Under the pieces are notes generated by a model. The model searched no databases and was not told the origin of the DNA. It saw nothing but the letters and a program-made list of their open reading frames with translations. The position numbers and the translations under genes are program-made. Below are positions 1 through 8,416 of a DNA stretch of 64,000 bases, in pieces. Source of the stretch: Treponema sp. OMZ 838 (lineage in GTDB: Bacteria > Spirochaetota > Spirochaetia > Treponematales > Treponemataceae); assembly GCF_000775995.1 (NCBI RefSeq), contig NZ_CP009227.1, positions 806,001 through 870,000 of the forward strand. The letters are read 5' to 3'. Each line of letters starts with the position of its first letter. Position 1 is the stretch's first letter.

Positions 1-1212
1 ATCCCCGAAGTAGGAAAAATAACATCGCTGGCGGATGTTATTAAACGGTTCAATCAAGTGTATAACGCGGATGCTCCGGCAACGGGACTCGTACCTACCG
101 GTAAAAACTCCACGGGAAAAGGAGAAGAAGATTCATTTGGTGATTTCGGGGACTTCGGAGATACGGACAGCTCATGGGGCTTTGATGATACTGACTCATG
201 GAGTAATTCGGAGCCATCGGCAGCAGCATCCGGTAAAACAGGGAACACCGCTGTGAAAACACAAAAAGAACCGGTGTATACTTTTTCCGAACTCATCGAA
301 AAACTTGCAGCTGCTCAAACAGCCCGCCGCGGCAGATATGTTTCTGCGACCGAGGTGATTGATGCGTTAAAGAAAGATGTCAATTATAAAGGCGCTGCCT
401 ACTACGAAATTCCTACGGAGCCGCAAAAATACGGAAAAGAGACGCAGGAAGAACTTACTGCACTTATTCAAAATTATCTTCTTCTGATGGCGGGGAATGT
501 GCAGGACTTTATCGACGACACATATACTCCGACCACGCTTAAAGTAAATATTCAGCTAAGGACGCTCGGTCAACAAGACAGCGAACGGGCATTGCAAGCA
601 ATTATGGCGTATGTCAAGGATAATTTTCCCAAAGATATATCGGTAGAACCGAACGGTTCAATGTTTATCGAGCAGTCGTTGAATACCCTTGTAGTACAGT
701 CCCAGCTGATTTCCGTGGCGGTGTCGTTCGGCATTGTATTTTTAATTTTAGCAGTCTATTACCGCTCCATTATTGCAGGTATTATCGGCATTATCCCGCT
801 GATGATTTCCGTTGCACTGAATTTTGGTTTTATGGGAATCGTCGGTATAAAGCTCAATATCGGTACGGCAATGGTGGCAAGTTTTGCAATCGGTATCGGT
901 ATCGATTATACCATCCACTATTTGGCGGCCTATCACCATGAGTATACCAAACGGCGCGACGACCGGAATTTCCTTATCCACACGTTCTACGGTTCCGGTA
1001 AGGCAATTCTGTTTAATGCGGTGTCGGTTGGTGCGGGCTTTGCCGTTTTAATACTTTCAAAGTTTAATATGCTATCCGAACTCGGTCTATTGATTGCGTT
1101 GGTGATGGGTACCAGCTCTTTTGCCAGCTTAACGGTATTACCAACCATCCTTTCGATTGTAAAGCCGCGGTTTATTACTAAAGCCTTACCGGGGGATAGT
1201 ACAGAGCCGTAG
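1..1212 (+). CDS. RND/MMPL-family exporter, C-terminal part (5' end outside window)
   Basis: The frame is open from base 1, so the gene begins upstream of the window. The visible 403 residues carry an acidic Gly/Asp/Ser-rich stretch (about residues 35-80), a periplasmic domain, then a block of hydrophobic helices with the motif GIGIDYTIHY typical of the MMPL/RND half that moves hydrophobic substrates across the inner membrane by proton motive force. The LolA-like gene that follows 39 bases later is a usual partner and suggests export of a lipid or lipoprotein-like cargo (inference). The family call is firm; the substrate is unknown. Confidence 0.88.
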   Translation: MPEVGKITSLADVIKRFNQVYNADAPATGLVPTGKNSTGKGEEDSFGDFGDFGDTDSSWGFDDTDSWSNSEPSAAASGKTGNTAVKTQKEPVYTFSELIEKLAAAQTARRGRYVSATEVIDALKKDVNYKGAAYYEIPTEPQKYGKETQEELTALIQNYLLLMAGNVQDFIDDTYTPTTLKVNIQLRTLGQQDSERALQAIMAYVKDNFPKDISVEPNGSMFIEQSLNTLVVQSQLISVAVSFGIVFLILAVYYRSIIAGIIGIIPLMISVALNFGFMGIVGIKLNIGTAMVASFAIGIGIDYTIHYLAAYHHEYTKRRDDRNFLIHTFYGSGKAILFNAVSVGAGFAVLILSKFNMLSELGLLIALVMGTSSFASLTVLPTILSIVKPRFITKALPGDSTEP

Positions 1213-1251
1213 GCTTTGATATTTTTCTAAAAGATTTTTATGGAGGTAACA

Positions 1252-2022
1252 ATGAAAAAATTACTAATGCTTTGTTTTTTATTGCTCTGCAGCATCGCAG
1301 TGCTTTTTGCCGAAGAAACCGCCGAATCCATTATGAAGGGCGCTCCGTCAAAAATAACAATTGAAACAATCGGGACGCGGGCAAAGATGGAAATCCAACG
1401 AAATGGAACGACGATGGCGGAACTGCTGGTCGATCAATATTCCGTGCAAAAAGAAAACGATCACCGTACCTTTTTGGAAATCAAAGCGCCTGCAAATGTA
1501 AAAGGAACGCGTTTTTTGATGATTGCAAAAGACGGTGTTACCGATCAGCGGATTTATCTGCCGTCACTCGGCAAAGTCCGCCGTATTACCGGTGAATCGG
1601 AAGGCACCGAAAGCTTTCTCGGTACTGATTTTTCGTATAATGATATGTCGTATCTGCAGCGGGACAGCAGTTTGGACACATACAAGATATTGCGCGAAGA
1701 AGAATACGGCGGAGCTTTGTGCTATGTCATCGAGGGCGTTCCTAAGGATGCCAAATCCGAGTATTCCAAAACCAATGTGTGGGTAGAAAAAAATTCCAAG
1801 CATTTGGTAAAGATTGCCTTTTATGACCGGAAAAATGTATTGGTAAAAATCATGGAACTGAGCAATTACGAGGCAACCCAAGGTGTGGACACTCCTCGAA
1901 TTACCAAAATGACAACCCTTTCAACGAATACGGCAACAACTATCAATATTATCAAGATGCAATATAATATGAATATTCCTGATAAGATTTTTACTCCGCG
2001 CTATTTGGAACAAGGCCGTTAA
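1252..2022 (+). CDS. Outer-membrane lipoprotein-sorting (LolA-like) protein
   Basis: 256 residues with a clear signal peptide (MKK, then a hydrophobic run ending near LFAEE). The body is rich in beta strands, as in the LolA-like family that shuttles lipoproteins or lipids through the periplasm; a typical stretch is GTRFLMIAKDG followed by IYLPSLGKVRRI. I chose ATG 1252 rather than ATG 1240 because GGAGGT at 1242-1247 lies just upstream of it and inside the longer reading. It follows the RND/MMPL gene and was probably co-transcribed, a pairing common in spirochaetes and proteobacteria. The exact cargo is not visible. Confidence 0.82.
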   Translation: MKKLLMLCFLLLCSIAVLFAEETAESIMKGAPSKITIETIGTRAKMEIQRNGTTMAELLVDQYSVQKENDHRTFLEIKAPANVKGTRFLMIAKDGVTDQRIYLPSLGKVRRITGESEGTESFLGTDFSYNDMSYLQRDSSLDTYKILREEEYGGALCYVIEGVPKDAKSEYSKTNVWVEKNSKHLVKIAFYDRKNVLVKIMELSNYEATQGVDTPRITKMTTLSTNTATTINIIKMQYNMNIPDKIFTPRYLEQGR

Positions 2023-2030
2023 GTTTTACC

Positions 2031-2075
2031 ATATAAAAAATAACCGGTATGCCTATTGGCTATACCGGTTCATCA
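2031..2075 (-). terminator. Intrinsic terminator of groES
   Basis: AACCGGTATGCC and GGCTATACCGGTT (2042-2070) form a 12-bp stem with one bulged base and a 4-base loop. Read on the minus strand it is followed by TTATTTTTTATA, so it fits the end of the groES transcript. It may also stop the facing plus-strand operon. Confidence 0.75.
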
Positions 2076-2095
2076 GATGAGTATCAGCGTAACTG

Positions 2096-2362
2096 TTATT
2101 CAATTACCGCGACGATATCGCCTGCCTTTAAAATTAAGTACTCTTCGCCGTCGATCTTAATTTGCGTTCCTGCATATTTATCGTGCATCACTTTTTGACC
2201 GACCGACACCTTAATCTTCTCTTTATCATCGCCGATGGCAACGACAACTGCCGTCTGTGTTTTTTCCTGTGCGGTATCGGGAATAATAATTCCGCTTGCG
2301 GTTTTAGTTTCTACCTTATCGACCTTTACTAAAACACGGTCTGCTAATGGCCGTACTTTCAT
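2096..2362 (-). CDS. groES: Co-chaperonin GroES
   Basis: 88 residues beginning MKVRPLADRVLVKV, the standard Cpn10 opening, with the mobile-loop region ETKTASGIIIPDTAQEK and the C-terminal GEEYLILKAGDIVAVIE. It caps the GroEL cage during protein folding. ATG 2362 is chosen over the longer reading from 2455 because it matches the family start and has AGGAGGTT at 2368-2375 upstream. groEL is not adjacent, which is usual in Treponema. I see no CIRCE repeat (TTAGCACTC-N9-GAGTGCTAA) upstream, so HrcA control is not supported by this sequence. Confidence 0.97.
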   Translation of the reverse strand: MKVRPLADRVLVKVDKVETKTASGIIIPDTAQEKTQTAVVVAIGDDKEKIKVSVGQKVMHDKYAGTQIKIDGEEYLILKAGDIVAVIE

Positions 2363-2659
2363 GTAAGAACCTCCTATCATAGTGTACTTCTCGGTAGTAA
2401 AAAAAATATGCCCCGATGACATCAAGGGCATTTTAACCGGATATAGCTGTGTCAATTTAACCCAGTTTTAATTTTATTTATACTGAGTGTGTCATTTCAA
2501 CCATACAAGGTTATGTTAAATATACAAATAAAGATATAAAAAGGCAAGTTTTTTTCCTCTTTTTATGATTCTACGCTAAAAACACCGGTAATACAGCGTT
2601 TTTGTCTCATCTTTCTTCTTCATTCTGTCAAAATCATGCCGAATCTTATGTCTAAGAAG
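2363..2659. other. Intergenic region between groES and the sigma factor
   Basis: No gene is visible. Near groES, ATGCCC and GGGCAT (2408-2431) could form a short hairpin in its leader. A loose minus-strand promoter (TTGAAA, 18 bases, TAAAAT) can be read around 2475-2505 but is weak. The rest is AT-rich and holds nothing I can name. Confidence 0.4.
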
Positions 2660-2660
2660 T

Positions 2661-2676
2661 TGGCATGACGTTTGCT
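2661..2676 (+). promoter_or_regulatory. Sigma-54-type promoter (-24/-12) for the sigma factor gene
   Basis: TGGCATG-ACGT-TTGCT matches the RpoN consensus TGGCACG-N4-TTGCT at all but one base, with the GG and GC pairs correctly spaced. The predicted start is near 2687, leaving a leader of about 108 bases before ATG 2795. I found no sigma-70-type promoter of equal quality in the gap. An upstream enhancer site for an activator was not identified. Confidence 0.65.
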
Positions 2677-2686
2677 TTAATAATTA

Positions 2687-2794
2687 GTATATACGGTTCA
2701 ACCAAGACGATCATCAGAACGCCCCATTGACCGGCGAGTTCTTGCTGCATTGCACCGGAATATCGTACACACCATTTGTGCAAGGAGATGACTT
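2687..2794 (+). promoter_or_regulatory. Structured 5' leader of the sigma factor mRNA
   Basis: Two possible hairpins: AGAAC/GTTCT with inner GCC/GGC (about 2717-2744), and TTGCAC (2750-2755) with GTGCAA (2778-2783). The second stem runs into the ribosome binding site AAGGAG at 2782-2787, so it could limit ribosome access. This is a reading of base pairing only; no known riboswitch class is recognised. Confidence 0.4.
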
Positions 2795-3655
2795 ATGGAA
2801 AGAATACAGAATACACGTGCAGATAATAATGTCTTTGCAACCTATTTAAGAGAAATAAACAGGATACCGCTGCTGTCCGTAGAAGACGAAGTAAAATATG
2901 CAAAAGCCGCTGCCGCCGGTGATGAAAAGGCAAAAAAGATACTGATTGAATCGAACTTGCGCTTTGTAGTAAATGTCGCAAAAAAATATCAGAATAAGAA
3001 TATCCCGATTATGGATTTAATCAGCGAAGGCAATATCGGATTGATGAATGCTGCCGACCGCTTTGACCCTGACAAGGGATACAAGTTTATTTCTTATGCG
3101 GTATGGTGGATCCGCCAAGCAATTTTAAAAGCCATCTGCGAAAAATCCCGCATGATTCGGCTTCCGTTGAACAGAGCGAACGAACTGGTACAGATTGAAA
3201 AAGCTCGTAAACTTATGGGTAAGAGCGGCAGCGAACCGGAAGATAAAGAACTTACAACTATCGCGCAAGAACTCCGTATTGAACCTGAAATGGTGAGGAC
3301 AATTATGAATGCTGCCCGCGACCCCGTTTCTCTGGATGCGCCGATATTTAATGATAATAGCGCTGCCAGTACCGGTGATTTTGTCGAAGATACCCGCTAT
3401 ATGCAGCCTGAAAGCTATGCGCTCGATATTGACTTACGCGAAAATATCGATACGCTGCTTGCTTCCTTGACTGACCGGGAAGCAGAAATTCTCCGTTACC
3501 GCTTCGGTTTAAATGGATATGAGCAGCTTTCGTTAAAGGAAGTGGGAATGCGGTTCAATTTAACCAAAGAGCGCATCCGCCAAATCGAAAAGAAAGCGCT
3601 TGAACGGTTGCAGTCGATAGGTCATCAGCACGAACTTGAAAGCTTCGTCGCATAA
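2795..3655 (+). CDS. RNA polymerase group 2 sigma-70 factor (RpoS/RpoD-like)
   Basis: 286 residues. Region 1.2 is at about residues 8-45 (YLREINRIPLLSVEDEV), region 2 at about 50-120 (LRFVVNVAKKYQNKNIPIMDLI, FISYAVWWIRQAI), region 3 at about 125-200, and region 4 ends with the helix-turn-helix LSLKEVGMRFNLTKERIRQIE. Region 1.1 is absent and the length is far below the housekeeping RpoD, so it is an alternative, non-essential-class sigma factor. The ribosome binding site AAGGAG is 7 bases from the ATG. The gene stands alone, behind a sigma-54-type promoter, which suggests an RpoN-to-RpoS-like cascade as known in Borrelia (inference). Confidence 0.92.
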   Translation: MERIQNTRADNNVFATYLREINRIPLLSVEDEVKYAKAAAAGDEKAKKILIESNLRFVVNVAKKYQNKNIPIMDLISEGNIGLMNAADRFDPDKGYKFISYAVWWIRQAILKAICEKSRMIRLPLNRANELVQIEKARKLMGKSGSEPEDKELTTIAQELRIEPEMVRTIMNAARDPVSLDAPIFNDNSAASTGDFVEDTRYMQPESYALDIDLRENIDTLLASLTDREAEILRYRFGLNGYEQLSLKEVGMRFNLTKERIRQIEKKALERLQSIGHQHELESFVA

Positions 3656-3674
3656 GACCGCAAAAGTTTGAAGG

Positions 3675-4112
3675 TTATTCTGCTACACTGGGTATACGGT
3701 ATTCGGTGTAGCGGACATTCTTCTTTTCGACGGCATCGCGCAGCGAACGTTCAACTTTCGAAAGTGCAGCGTTTCCGGTTTTTACTTCGACAAACAGCAC
3801 TTCATCAACTGTTCCTGTAGAAAGTCCCGGAAACGCAACAAAGTCTACCGGTTTTCCTACAAACCGAATTTCCGTCGGATCGGCAGGGAAACCGGGAAAA
3901 AACGCTGCGAATTGTTCGGAGAGCTGTCCGTTCAGTACGGCTCGCGACCGTTTAACGGCATCTTCACGTGCCATTTTTATTTCCGCAGCGAGGTGCCTAC
4001 TCGCAATAAGCTTACCGATCTTCGTTCCAAGGAAGAAAGCCACAATAATGAATAAAATCACTGTAACTGCTAAAATAATAAGCAAGAACCTGACTTCTAA
4101 CGTATCGAGCAT
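3675..4112 (-). CDS. Membrane-anchored Holliday-junction-resolvase-related protein
   Basis: 145 residues. One transmembrane helix (residues about 8-30) is followed by a charged linker and a compact domain with DFVAF and, about 20 residues later, EVLFVEVKTG. The D...ExK arrangement is that of PD-(D/E)xK nucleases and fits the family annotated as endonuclease related to archaeal Holliday junction resolvase (PF10107-like). The N-terminal anchor is normal for that family but puzzling for a DNA enzyme. It converges on the sigma factor gene. Activity is inferred only from the motif. Confidence 0.7.
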   Translation of the reverse strand: MLDTLEVRFLLIILAVTVILFIIVAFFLGTKIGKLIASRHLAAEIKMAREDAVKRSRAVLNGQLSEQFAAFFPGFPADPTEIRFVGKPVDFVAFPGLSTGTVDEVLFVEVKTGNAALSKVERSLRDAVEKKNVRYTEYRIPSVAE

Positions 4113-4261
4113 ACCTTTCCTCCTCCAAAAAATTTCTTATCGACGTAACATGCCGTATACCGTATTACTGTGAATATCGGTTATCTATAGTATTCCTAAA
4201 GTATTCTATAAAATATCCGATATAAGAGTTGATTTTTTCTACGAAGTTGAGGCGTTAGCGT

Positions 4262-5410
4262 ATGTACCGTATAGGATCTGCACTTTGTTGCTGCTTTTTT
4301 TTATTGTTATCTATTTCTTGTGCATCCGGCACAGCACAAGGTGTTACCGCATCACCGGTCTCAAAACTGAGCGATGTTACAGAACAAGAATACTCGGAAC
4401 ACTCCCCTCAGGCAGCAGGATCAAGTAATAAGATTACCGAAATATCATCGGAGGAACAAACGCTTGCACGGCTGCTTCCGGAACTTACACGAGCTGTTGA
4501 AAACTACGATATACATAAGGTACTTGCATTGTTCAATGCTATTTATGAATCGTGCAGCGGACAGGAAGATAATCCGGTTCTCATCGATGCCCGCAAGCGG
4601 ATAGAACCGTTATTAGAAGCGATTTCCATAGAGGCAGTCAACAAACCCGCACCCGTGAATGCCGGTTCCCCGTTCACACAGCCGTTTACCGCTCGTGTCG
4701 TCATTACCGCACCCGAAAAACAGTTCCCGCTCGACAATTATCCTATTACCGTTCTCTACCCGTCCGCCGGTACCGGCAGTAGCTTAAAAAGAGAGCTTGT
4801 ACGGACGGATTCAGATGGTTTTTTATACTTTACCCCTCCAACTCCCAACCGAGCATGCGACGGTACCCTTTTCTTTTGTCTTTATCCGGTAAAAAAGGAT
4901 GCCGCTTTAACTGATGATGCAACCGACAATCTCTCCGTTTCTTTCCCCTATAAAGTCGCAACAACGGAAAAACGAATATCTTCCATTATTGCTATTCTTG
5001 ATTATGATGAAAATAATACTCCGATTTTCTCCAGTAATATAACTTCAACACGGCTGCTTATGGGGCTGATGAAACGCGGCTTTACGAGAATAGGTCTTGA
5101 TGAATATCGAGAACTTGCTCATACGGACGAGAATTCCGTTATCCGTGCCGCACAAGCGAAAATCGGTGCAGCTGTTGACCGTTTTATTTTTGGGAAAACA
5201 TATATTACGGTAAAACCAGCGGAAGATAATACCTTCATCTGTACTATACGCGCTGAAATCTCGATTTGGGATTTTAAACAAGCACGGAAGATAAACCGAT
5301 TTACCTTTACCCATACAGCAAAAGCTAAAACAAAAGCTCAAGCAATTTCACTCGCCCGTACCGATTTGGGGGAAACAGTAATCGCCGAAACATTCAATTA
5401 TAGTCTTTAA
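4262..5410 (+). CDS. Predicted lipoprotein of unknown function
   Basis: 382 residues with a lipoprotein signal: a hydrophobic run FFLLLSISC where the Cys (residue 20) would be lipidated. About residues 60-110 look helical, 130-215 beta-rich, and 230-380 contains a stretch (AKIGAAVDRFIFGKTYITV then IRAEISIWDFKQARKI) resembling periplasmic beta/alpha domains that handle stress or assembly in other lipoproteins. I do not recognise a named family. The start has only a poor ribosome site (GAGGCG). The phosphatase gene follows after 49 bases and may be co-transcribed. Confidence 0.72.
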   Translation: MYRIGSALCCCFFLLLSISCASGTAQGVTASPVSKLSDVTEQEYSEHSPQAAGSSNKITEISSEEQTLARLLPELTRAVENYDIHKVLALFNAIYESCSGQEDNPVLIDARKRIEPLLEAISIEAVNKPAPVNAGSPFTQPFTARVVITAPEKQFPLDNYPITVLYPSAGTGSSLKRELVRTDSDGFLYFTPPTPNRACDGTLFFCLYPVKKDAALTDDATDNLSVSFPYKVATTEKRISSIIAILDYDENNTPIFSSNITSTRLLMGLMKRGFTRIGLDEYRELAHTDENSVIRAAQAKIGAAVDRFIFGKTYITVKPAEDNTFICTIRAEISIWDFKQARKINRFTFTHTAKAKTKAQAISLARTDLGETVIAETFNYSL

Positions 5411-5459
5411 GCAATGCGGCCTCTTGCAGTGCAAACTTTATTTGCTTATACTTTTTGCC

Positions 5460-6005
5460 ATGAAGCTTTTTGTTGTGCGTCACGGTGAAACGGATTTGAA
5501 TGTAAGCGAGCTCGCCTGCGGGGTTTCGGAGGCAAAGTTAACGGAAAAAGGGCGGATGCAAGCCCAAAACTTAGCAAGCCGATTAAAAGAAGATAAAGAA
5601 AGAAACAATATCACAACGATTTACGTATCTCCGCTCAAACGGGCGAGAGATACGGCTGCATATATTGAACAGGCATTACAGCTTACGGCTATTCCGGATG
5701 TCCGCCTGCAAGAGATAGATTTCGGTGATTTTGAAGGGAAACCGTGGAACAATCCGGAATTTCTATATATTCATAAAAATCCTTTTTTAACATTTCCTGC
5801 AGGTGAATCCTTTGCGAAAGTAGCACACCGTGCATACAGTATTATAGAAGATGTAAAGCATAAGCATACGGGAGACGGCAATATCCTCTTTGTCTGCCAC
5901 GGTGTGCTGACAGCGGCTATCTATACGTATTTTAAACCTTTTTCGGCAGAAGAGCTGCTGCGGTTGGAAATTAAGAATTGCCAGCTGCTTGAGTTTGATT
6001 TATAA
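5460..6005 (+). CDS. Histidine phosphatase family protein (phosphoglycerate mutase-like)
   Basis: 181 residues opening with MKLFVVRHGETDLN, where RHG carries the phospho-accepting histidine, and ending with the second catalytic histidine in FVCHGVLTAA. Arg of PLKRARDTA and the E of EIDFGDFEG complete the pocket. It probably hydrolyses a small phosphate ester; the substrate cannot be told from sequence. ATG 5460 fits the family start better than TTG 5424. Its 3' end overlaps the convergent pseudouridine synthase gene by 35 bases. Confidence 0.9.
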   Translation: MKLFVVRHGETDLNVSELACGVSEAKLTEKGRMQAQNLASRLKEDKERNNITTIYVSPLKRARDTAAYIEQALQLTAIPDVRLQEIDFGDFEGKPWNNPEFLYIHKNPFLTFPAGESFAKVAHRAYSIIEDVKHKHTGDGNILFVCHGVLTAAIYTYFKPFSAEELLRLEIKNCQLLEFDL

Positions 6006-7056
6006 GAAGACCGGAGGCTGTTTTTTCCCAACCGGAAAAATATTGCTTCAGACAGGTTTCCATCTCGGGAAAAAACGGCGCTTCAATAAAAGGGGGCATA
6101 TCAGCCGGTCTTGAGGCGGGAAAATACAACCGCCACGCATGGAGCAAGTAGTGCTTGCAGGCAGGCAGCGGATTTCCACCGCAGTACTTACGATCCCCGG
6201 CTAACGGATGGCCTGTGCTTGCAGTATGCTTCCGTATCTGATGTTTTTTACCGGTGATCAGCTTAAACAGTATCAGCGACGCATCAATCCCTCTATTGTA
6301 ACTCAGCGAATAACATTGTGTGATGGTTTTACCGCTTTCGTCTTCGGTGGTAATACGCTGTGACGGCATGACGCCGCGCACAATGCCTAAATAGTATTTA
6401 CCGACCGTTTTTTCCCGCAAGCATTGAGAAAACCATTGAGCTCCGGCAAGTGTCTGCGAAAAACAGAGCACACCGGTAGTATCTTTATCCAGCCGGTGCA
6501 ACGGTCCCGGTTTAAAAGAAAGGCTTTGCAGAGAATTACGAGCGAAGCGGGCAGGAGGCGGTATATCGGGGGATAACTGTACCATAGTGTCGCACTGTAG
6601 GGTATTACCGCAAAGATGCGCAGCACCGAAAAGTAGCGCGTCGATACTGTGCTCCCCATGTACGGGAATTCCCACAGGCTTATTGATGATAAGCAAATCG
6701 GTTGTTTGTAACAAAATCGGGATATCGGTAGGAATGCGAGCTTGCCTACCGGAGGTATAGTTCCGTTTACCGGAGGTATGGCTTTGGTTTTGTTCACCGG
6801 ACACAGATTGCTTCCGTATCGGCTGTTTTTCAGCAGAGAGGAGTATTTCAGAAATTGATAAGATATCGCCTACTGCCGTCCGGTAATTAAGCGCTATCCG
6901 CTTACCATTGATACGGATTAAGCCCTTACGGATTGCAGCATACAGCGCCGAAAGCGGAGTCTCCGCCAGAAATTTTCTGATTACACGGTCAAGCCGCCTG
7001 CCGGCATCGTTTTCCGAAAGAATAAATTCCGTTTTACGCTTTTCCCATACGGCCAA
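5971..7056 (-). CDS. RluA-family pseudouridine synthase
   Basis: 361 residues. An S4 RNA-binding domain (about residues 15-75) precedes the catalytic domain with GPLHRLDKDTTGVL, whose Asp is the catalytic residue of RluA enzymes, and later GKKHQIRKHTASTGHPLAGD. It isomerises uridines in rRNA or tRNA; RluC/RluD-like specificity is possible. A short Ser/Gly/Thr-rich insert (about 100-120) separates the domains. The only start that keeps the S4 domain is TTG 7056, which lies inside the end of pnp (23-base overlap), so translational coupling is likely. Last gene of the uvrD-pnp-rluA run. Confidence 0.88.
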   Translation of the reverse strand: MAVWEKRKTEFILSENDAGRRLDRVIRKFLAETPLSALYAAIRKGLIRINGKRIALNYRTAVGDILSISEILLSAEKQPIRKQSVSGEQNQSHTSGKRNYTSGRQARIPTDIPILLQTTDLLIINKPVGIPVHGEHSIDALLFGAAHLCGNTLQCDTMVQLSPDIPPPARFARNSLQSLSFKPGPLHRLDKDTTGVLCFSQTLAGAQWFSQCLREKTVGKYYLGIVRGVMPSQRITTEDESGKTITQCYSLSYNRGIDASLILFKLITGKKHQIRKHTASTGHPLAGDRKYCGGNPLPACKHYLLHAWRLYFPASRPADMPPFIEAPFFPEMETCLKQYFSGWEKTASGLLINQTQAAGNS

Positions 7057-7861
7057 TGCTGTTTAACACCAGTTGTTTAAACAGCGGAGCCGCTTTTTTC
7101 CCTGCATCCAGCACTTCTTGTTCGCTCAATAATGAGCTGCTCATACCTGCGGCGAGATTCGAAATGAACGAGATGCCGCAAACATGCATACCGGCATGGC
7201 GGGCAGCGACCGCTTCTACAGCAGTACTCATACCGACAGCATCGGCGCCGAGTATCCCTGCCAGACGTACCTCTTGCGGCGTTTCATAAGCGGGGCCGGT
7301 GAATTGACAATACACTCCCTCTTGAAGCGGGATATGCAAGGACTCTGCCGCTGCCTTGATATGCATCCGAAGATCTTTATCATACACTTGCGTCATATCG
7401 GGGAAGCGCACACCGAGGGTTTCAAAGTTTTTCCCAATGAGCGGAGAAGGCACAAGACAGGTAATGTGATCGGTAATCAGCATAAAATTGCCTGCGCTGA
7501 AGTTTTTGTTCGCCCCGCCTGCCGCATTGGTTAAAAAGAGGATTTCCGCCCCCATCATTTTCATCATCCTGATAGGAAGCACCACATCGGTCATCGGATA
7601 TCCTTCGTAATAGTGGATTCTCCCCTGCATAATAACGGCAGGAATCCCTTCTATTTTCGCAAATACGAATGCGCCGCGGTGTCCCGGTGCGGTAGAAAGC
7701 GGAAAATTACGAATGGAAGCATACGGAATAGTCGCATCAACCTCCAATTCGTTCGCCAGATCACCCAGTCCGGAGCCAAGCACTAATGCGATTTTAGGGG
7801 TGTACGGGATATGATCTTTGGTATTTTTAAAACATTGTATCAATTTTTCTTCAGCAGTCAT
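7034..7861 (-). CDS. Purine-nucleoside phosphorylase
   Basis: 275 residues of the trimeric PNP type, converting purine nucleosides and phosphate to free base and ribose-1-phosphate in the cytoplasm. Visible motifs are LGSGLGDLA, TAPGHRGAF, YEGYPM, TNAAGG, GPAYETPQEVR and VGMSTAVEAVAARH. ATG 7861 is preceded by AAAGGAAAT, and the longer reading from 7891 runs into the upstream gene. It lies 10 bases after the hypothetical gene and overlaps rluA, so the four genes read as one operon. Spirochaetes that cannot make purines depend on such salvage. Confidence 0.95.
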   Translation of the reverse strand: MTAEEKLIQCFKNTKDHIPYTPKIALVLGSGLGDLANELEVDATIPYASIRNFPLSTAPGHRGAFVFAKIEGIPAVIMQGRIHYYEGYPMTDVVLPIRMMKMMGAEILFLTNAAGGANKNFSAGNFMLITDHITCLVPSPLIGKNFETLGVRFPDMTQVYDKDLRMHIKAAAESLHIPLQEGVYCQFTGPAYETPQEVRLAGILGADAVGMSTAVEAVAARHAGMHVCGISFISNLAAGMSSSLLSEQEVLDAGKKAAPLFKQLVLNSIGRMGKA

Positions 7862-7871
7862 ATAATTTCCT

Positions 7872-8369
7872 TTAAACATCTGCATCGACATTTGTCAACA
7901 GGCGTTCCATGTCGGCTAAATCTGCAATACGGCTTGCAACGGTTTTGCCTTTCCCTGCCATTTTTGTATCGTATTGGAGCGTTGCACGATAAAGTTCAAG
8001 CACCATCGAAGCCAATAGGTTAAGGTTCGGCGCCAGATTGCTGAATGCCATATTACGGTACACTTTATCTGCAGTCGCCATTTTGGTGTTTGCCTCGGCA
8101 ATCGAATTAATATTGGGAAGAACATCGCGCCGGACTAAATAAATAAAACGAGCAAGCGCGATAATGTCATAATAAAGGTCATCAAGATGGAACCCCTGTA
8201 AGACAAAATCCTCGGAATGCTCGGTCAAATCAACGATGTGCCGCGATAAATCAATATTAGAAAGAATTTGTGCAAACAAAGGACGTAAGAAACGCGTTGC
8301 GATATTTTCATTGTAATGCCGCCCAATTCTTACGATTATTTCAGCGATAATTCTATCATCCACTAACAT
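7872..8369 (-). CDS. Conserved hypothetical protein
   Basis: 165 residues, mostly alpha-helical, with no signal peptide or membrane segment. Notable stretches are FVLQGFHLDDLYYDIIALARF and a central NINSIAEANTKMATADKVYRNM. I do not recognise a family, though its helix pattern and length suggest a spirochaete-specific cytoplasmic protein. It is placed between uvrD (47 bases upstream) and pnp (10 bases downstream), which supports it being a real translated gene. The ribosome site before ATG 8369 is weak. Function unknown. Confidence 0.75.
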   Translation of the reverse strand: MLVDDRIIAEIIVRIGRHYNENIATRFLRPLFAQILSNIDLSRHIVDLTEHSEDFVLQGFHLDDLYYDIIALARFIYLVRRDVLPNINSIAEANTKMATADKVYRNMAFSNLAPNLNLLASMVLELYRATLQYDTKMAGKGKTVASRIADLADMERLLTNVDADV

Positions 8370-8416
8370 GGGCTTTACTATATATCAGTTCACAGGTTTT
8401 TACAAGTATAAACATC

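Noticed and set aside
2363-2560. CIRCE element for groES
   Set aside because: No TTAGCACTC-N9-GAGTGCTAA or close variant is present upstream of groES.
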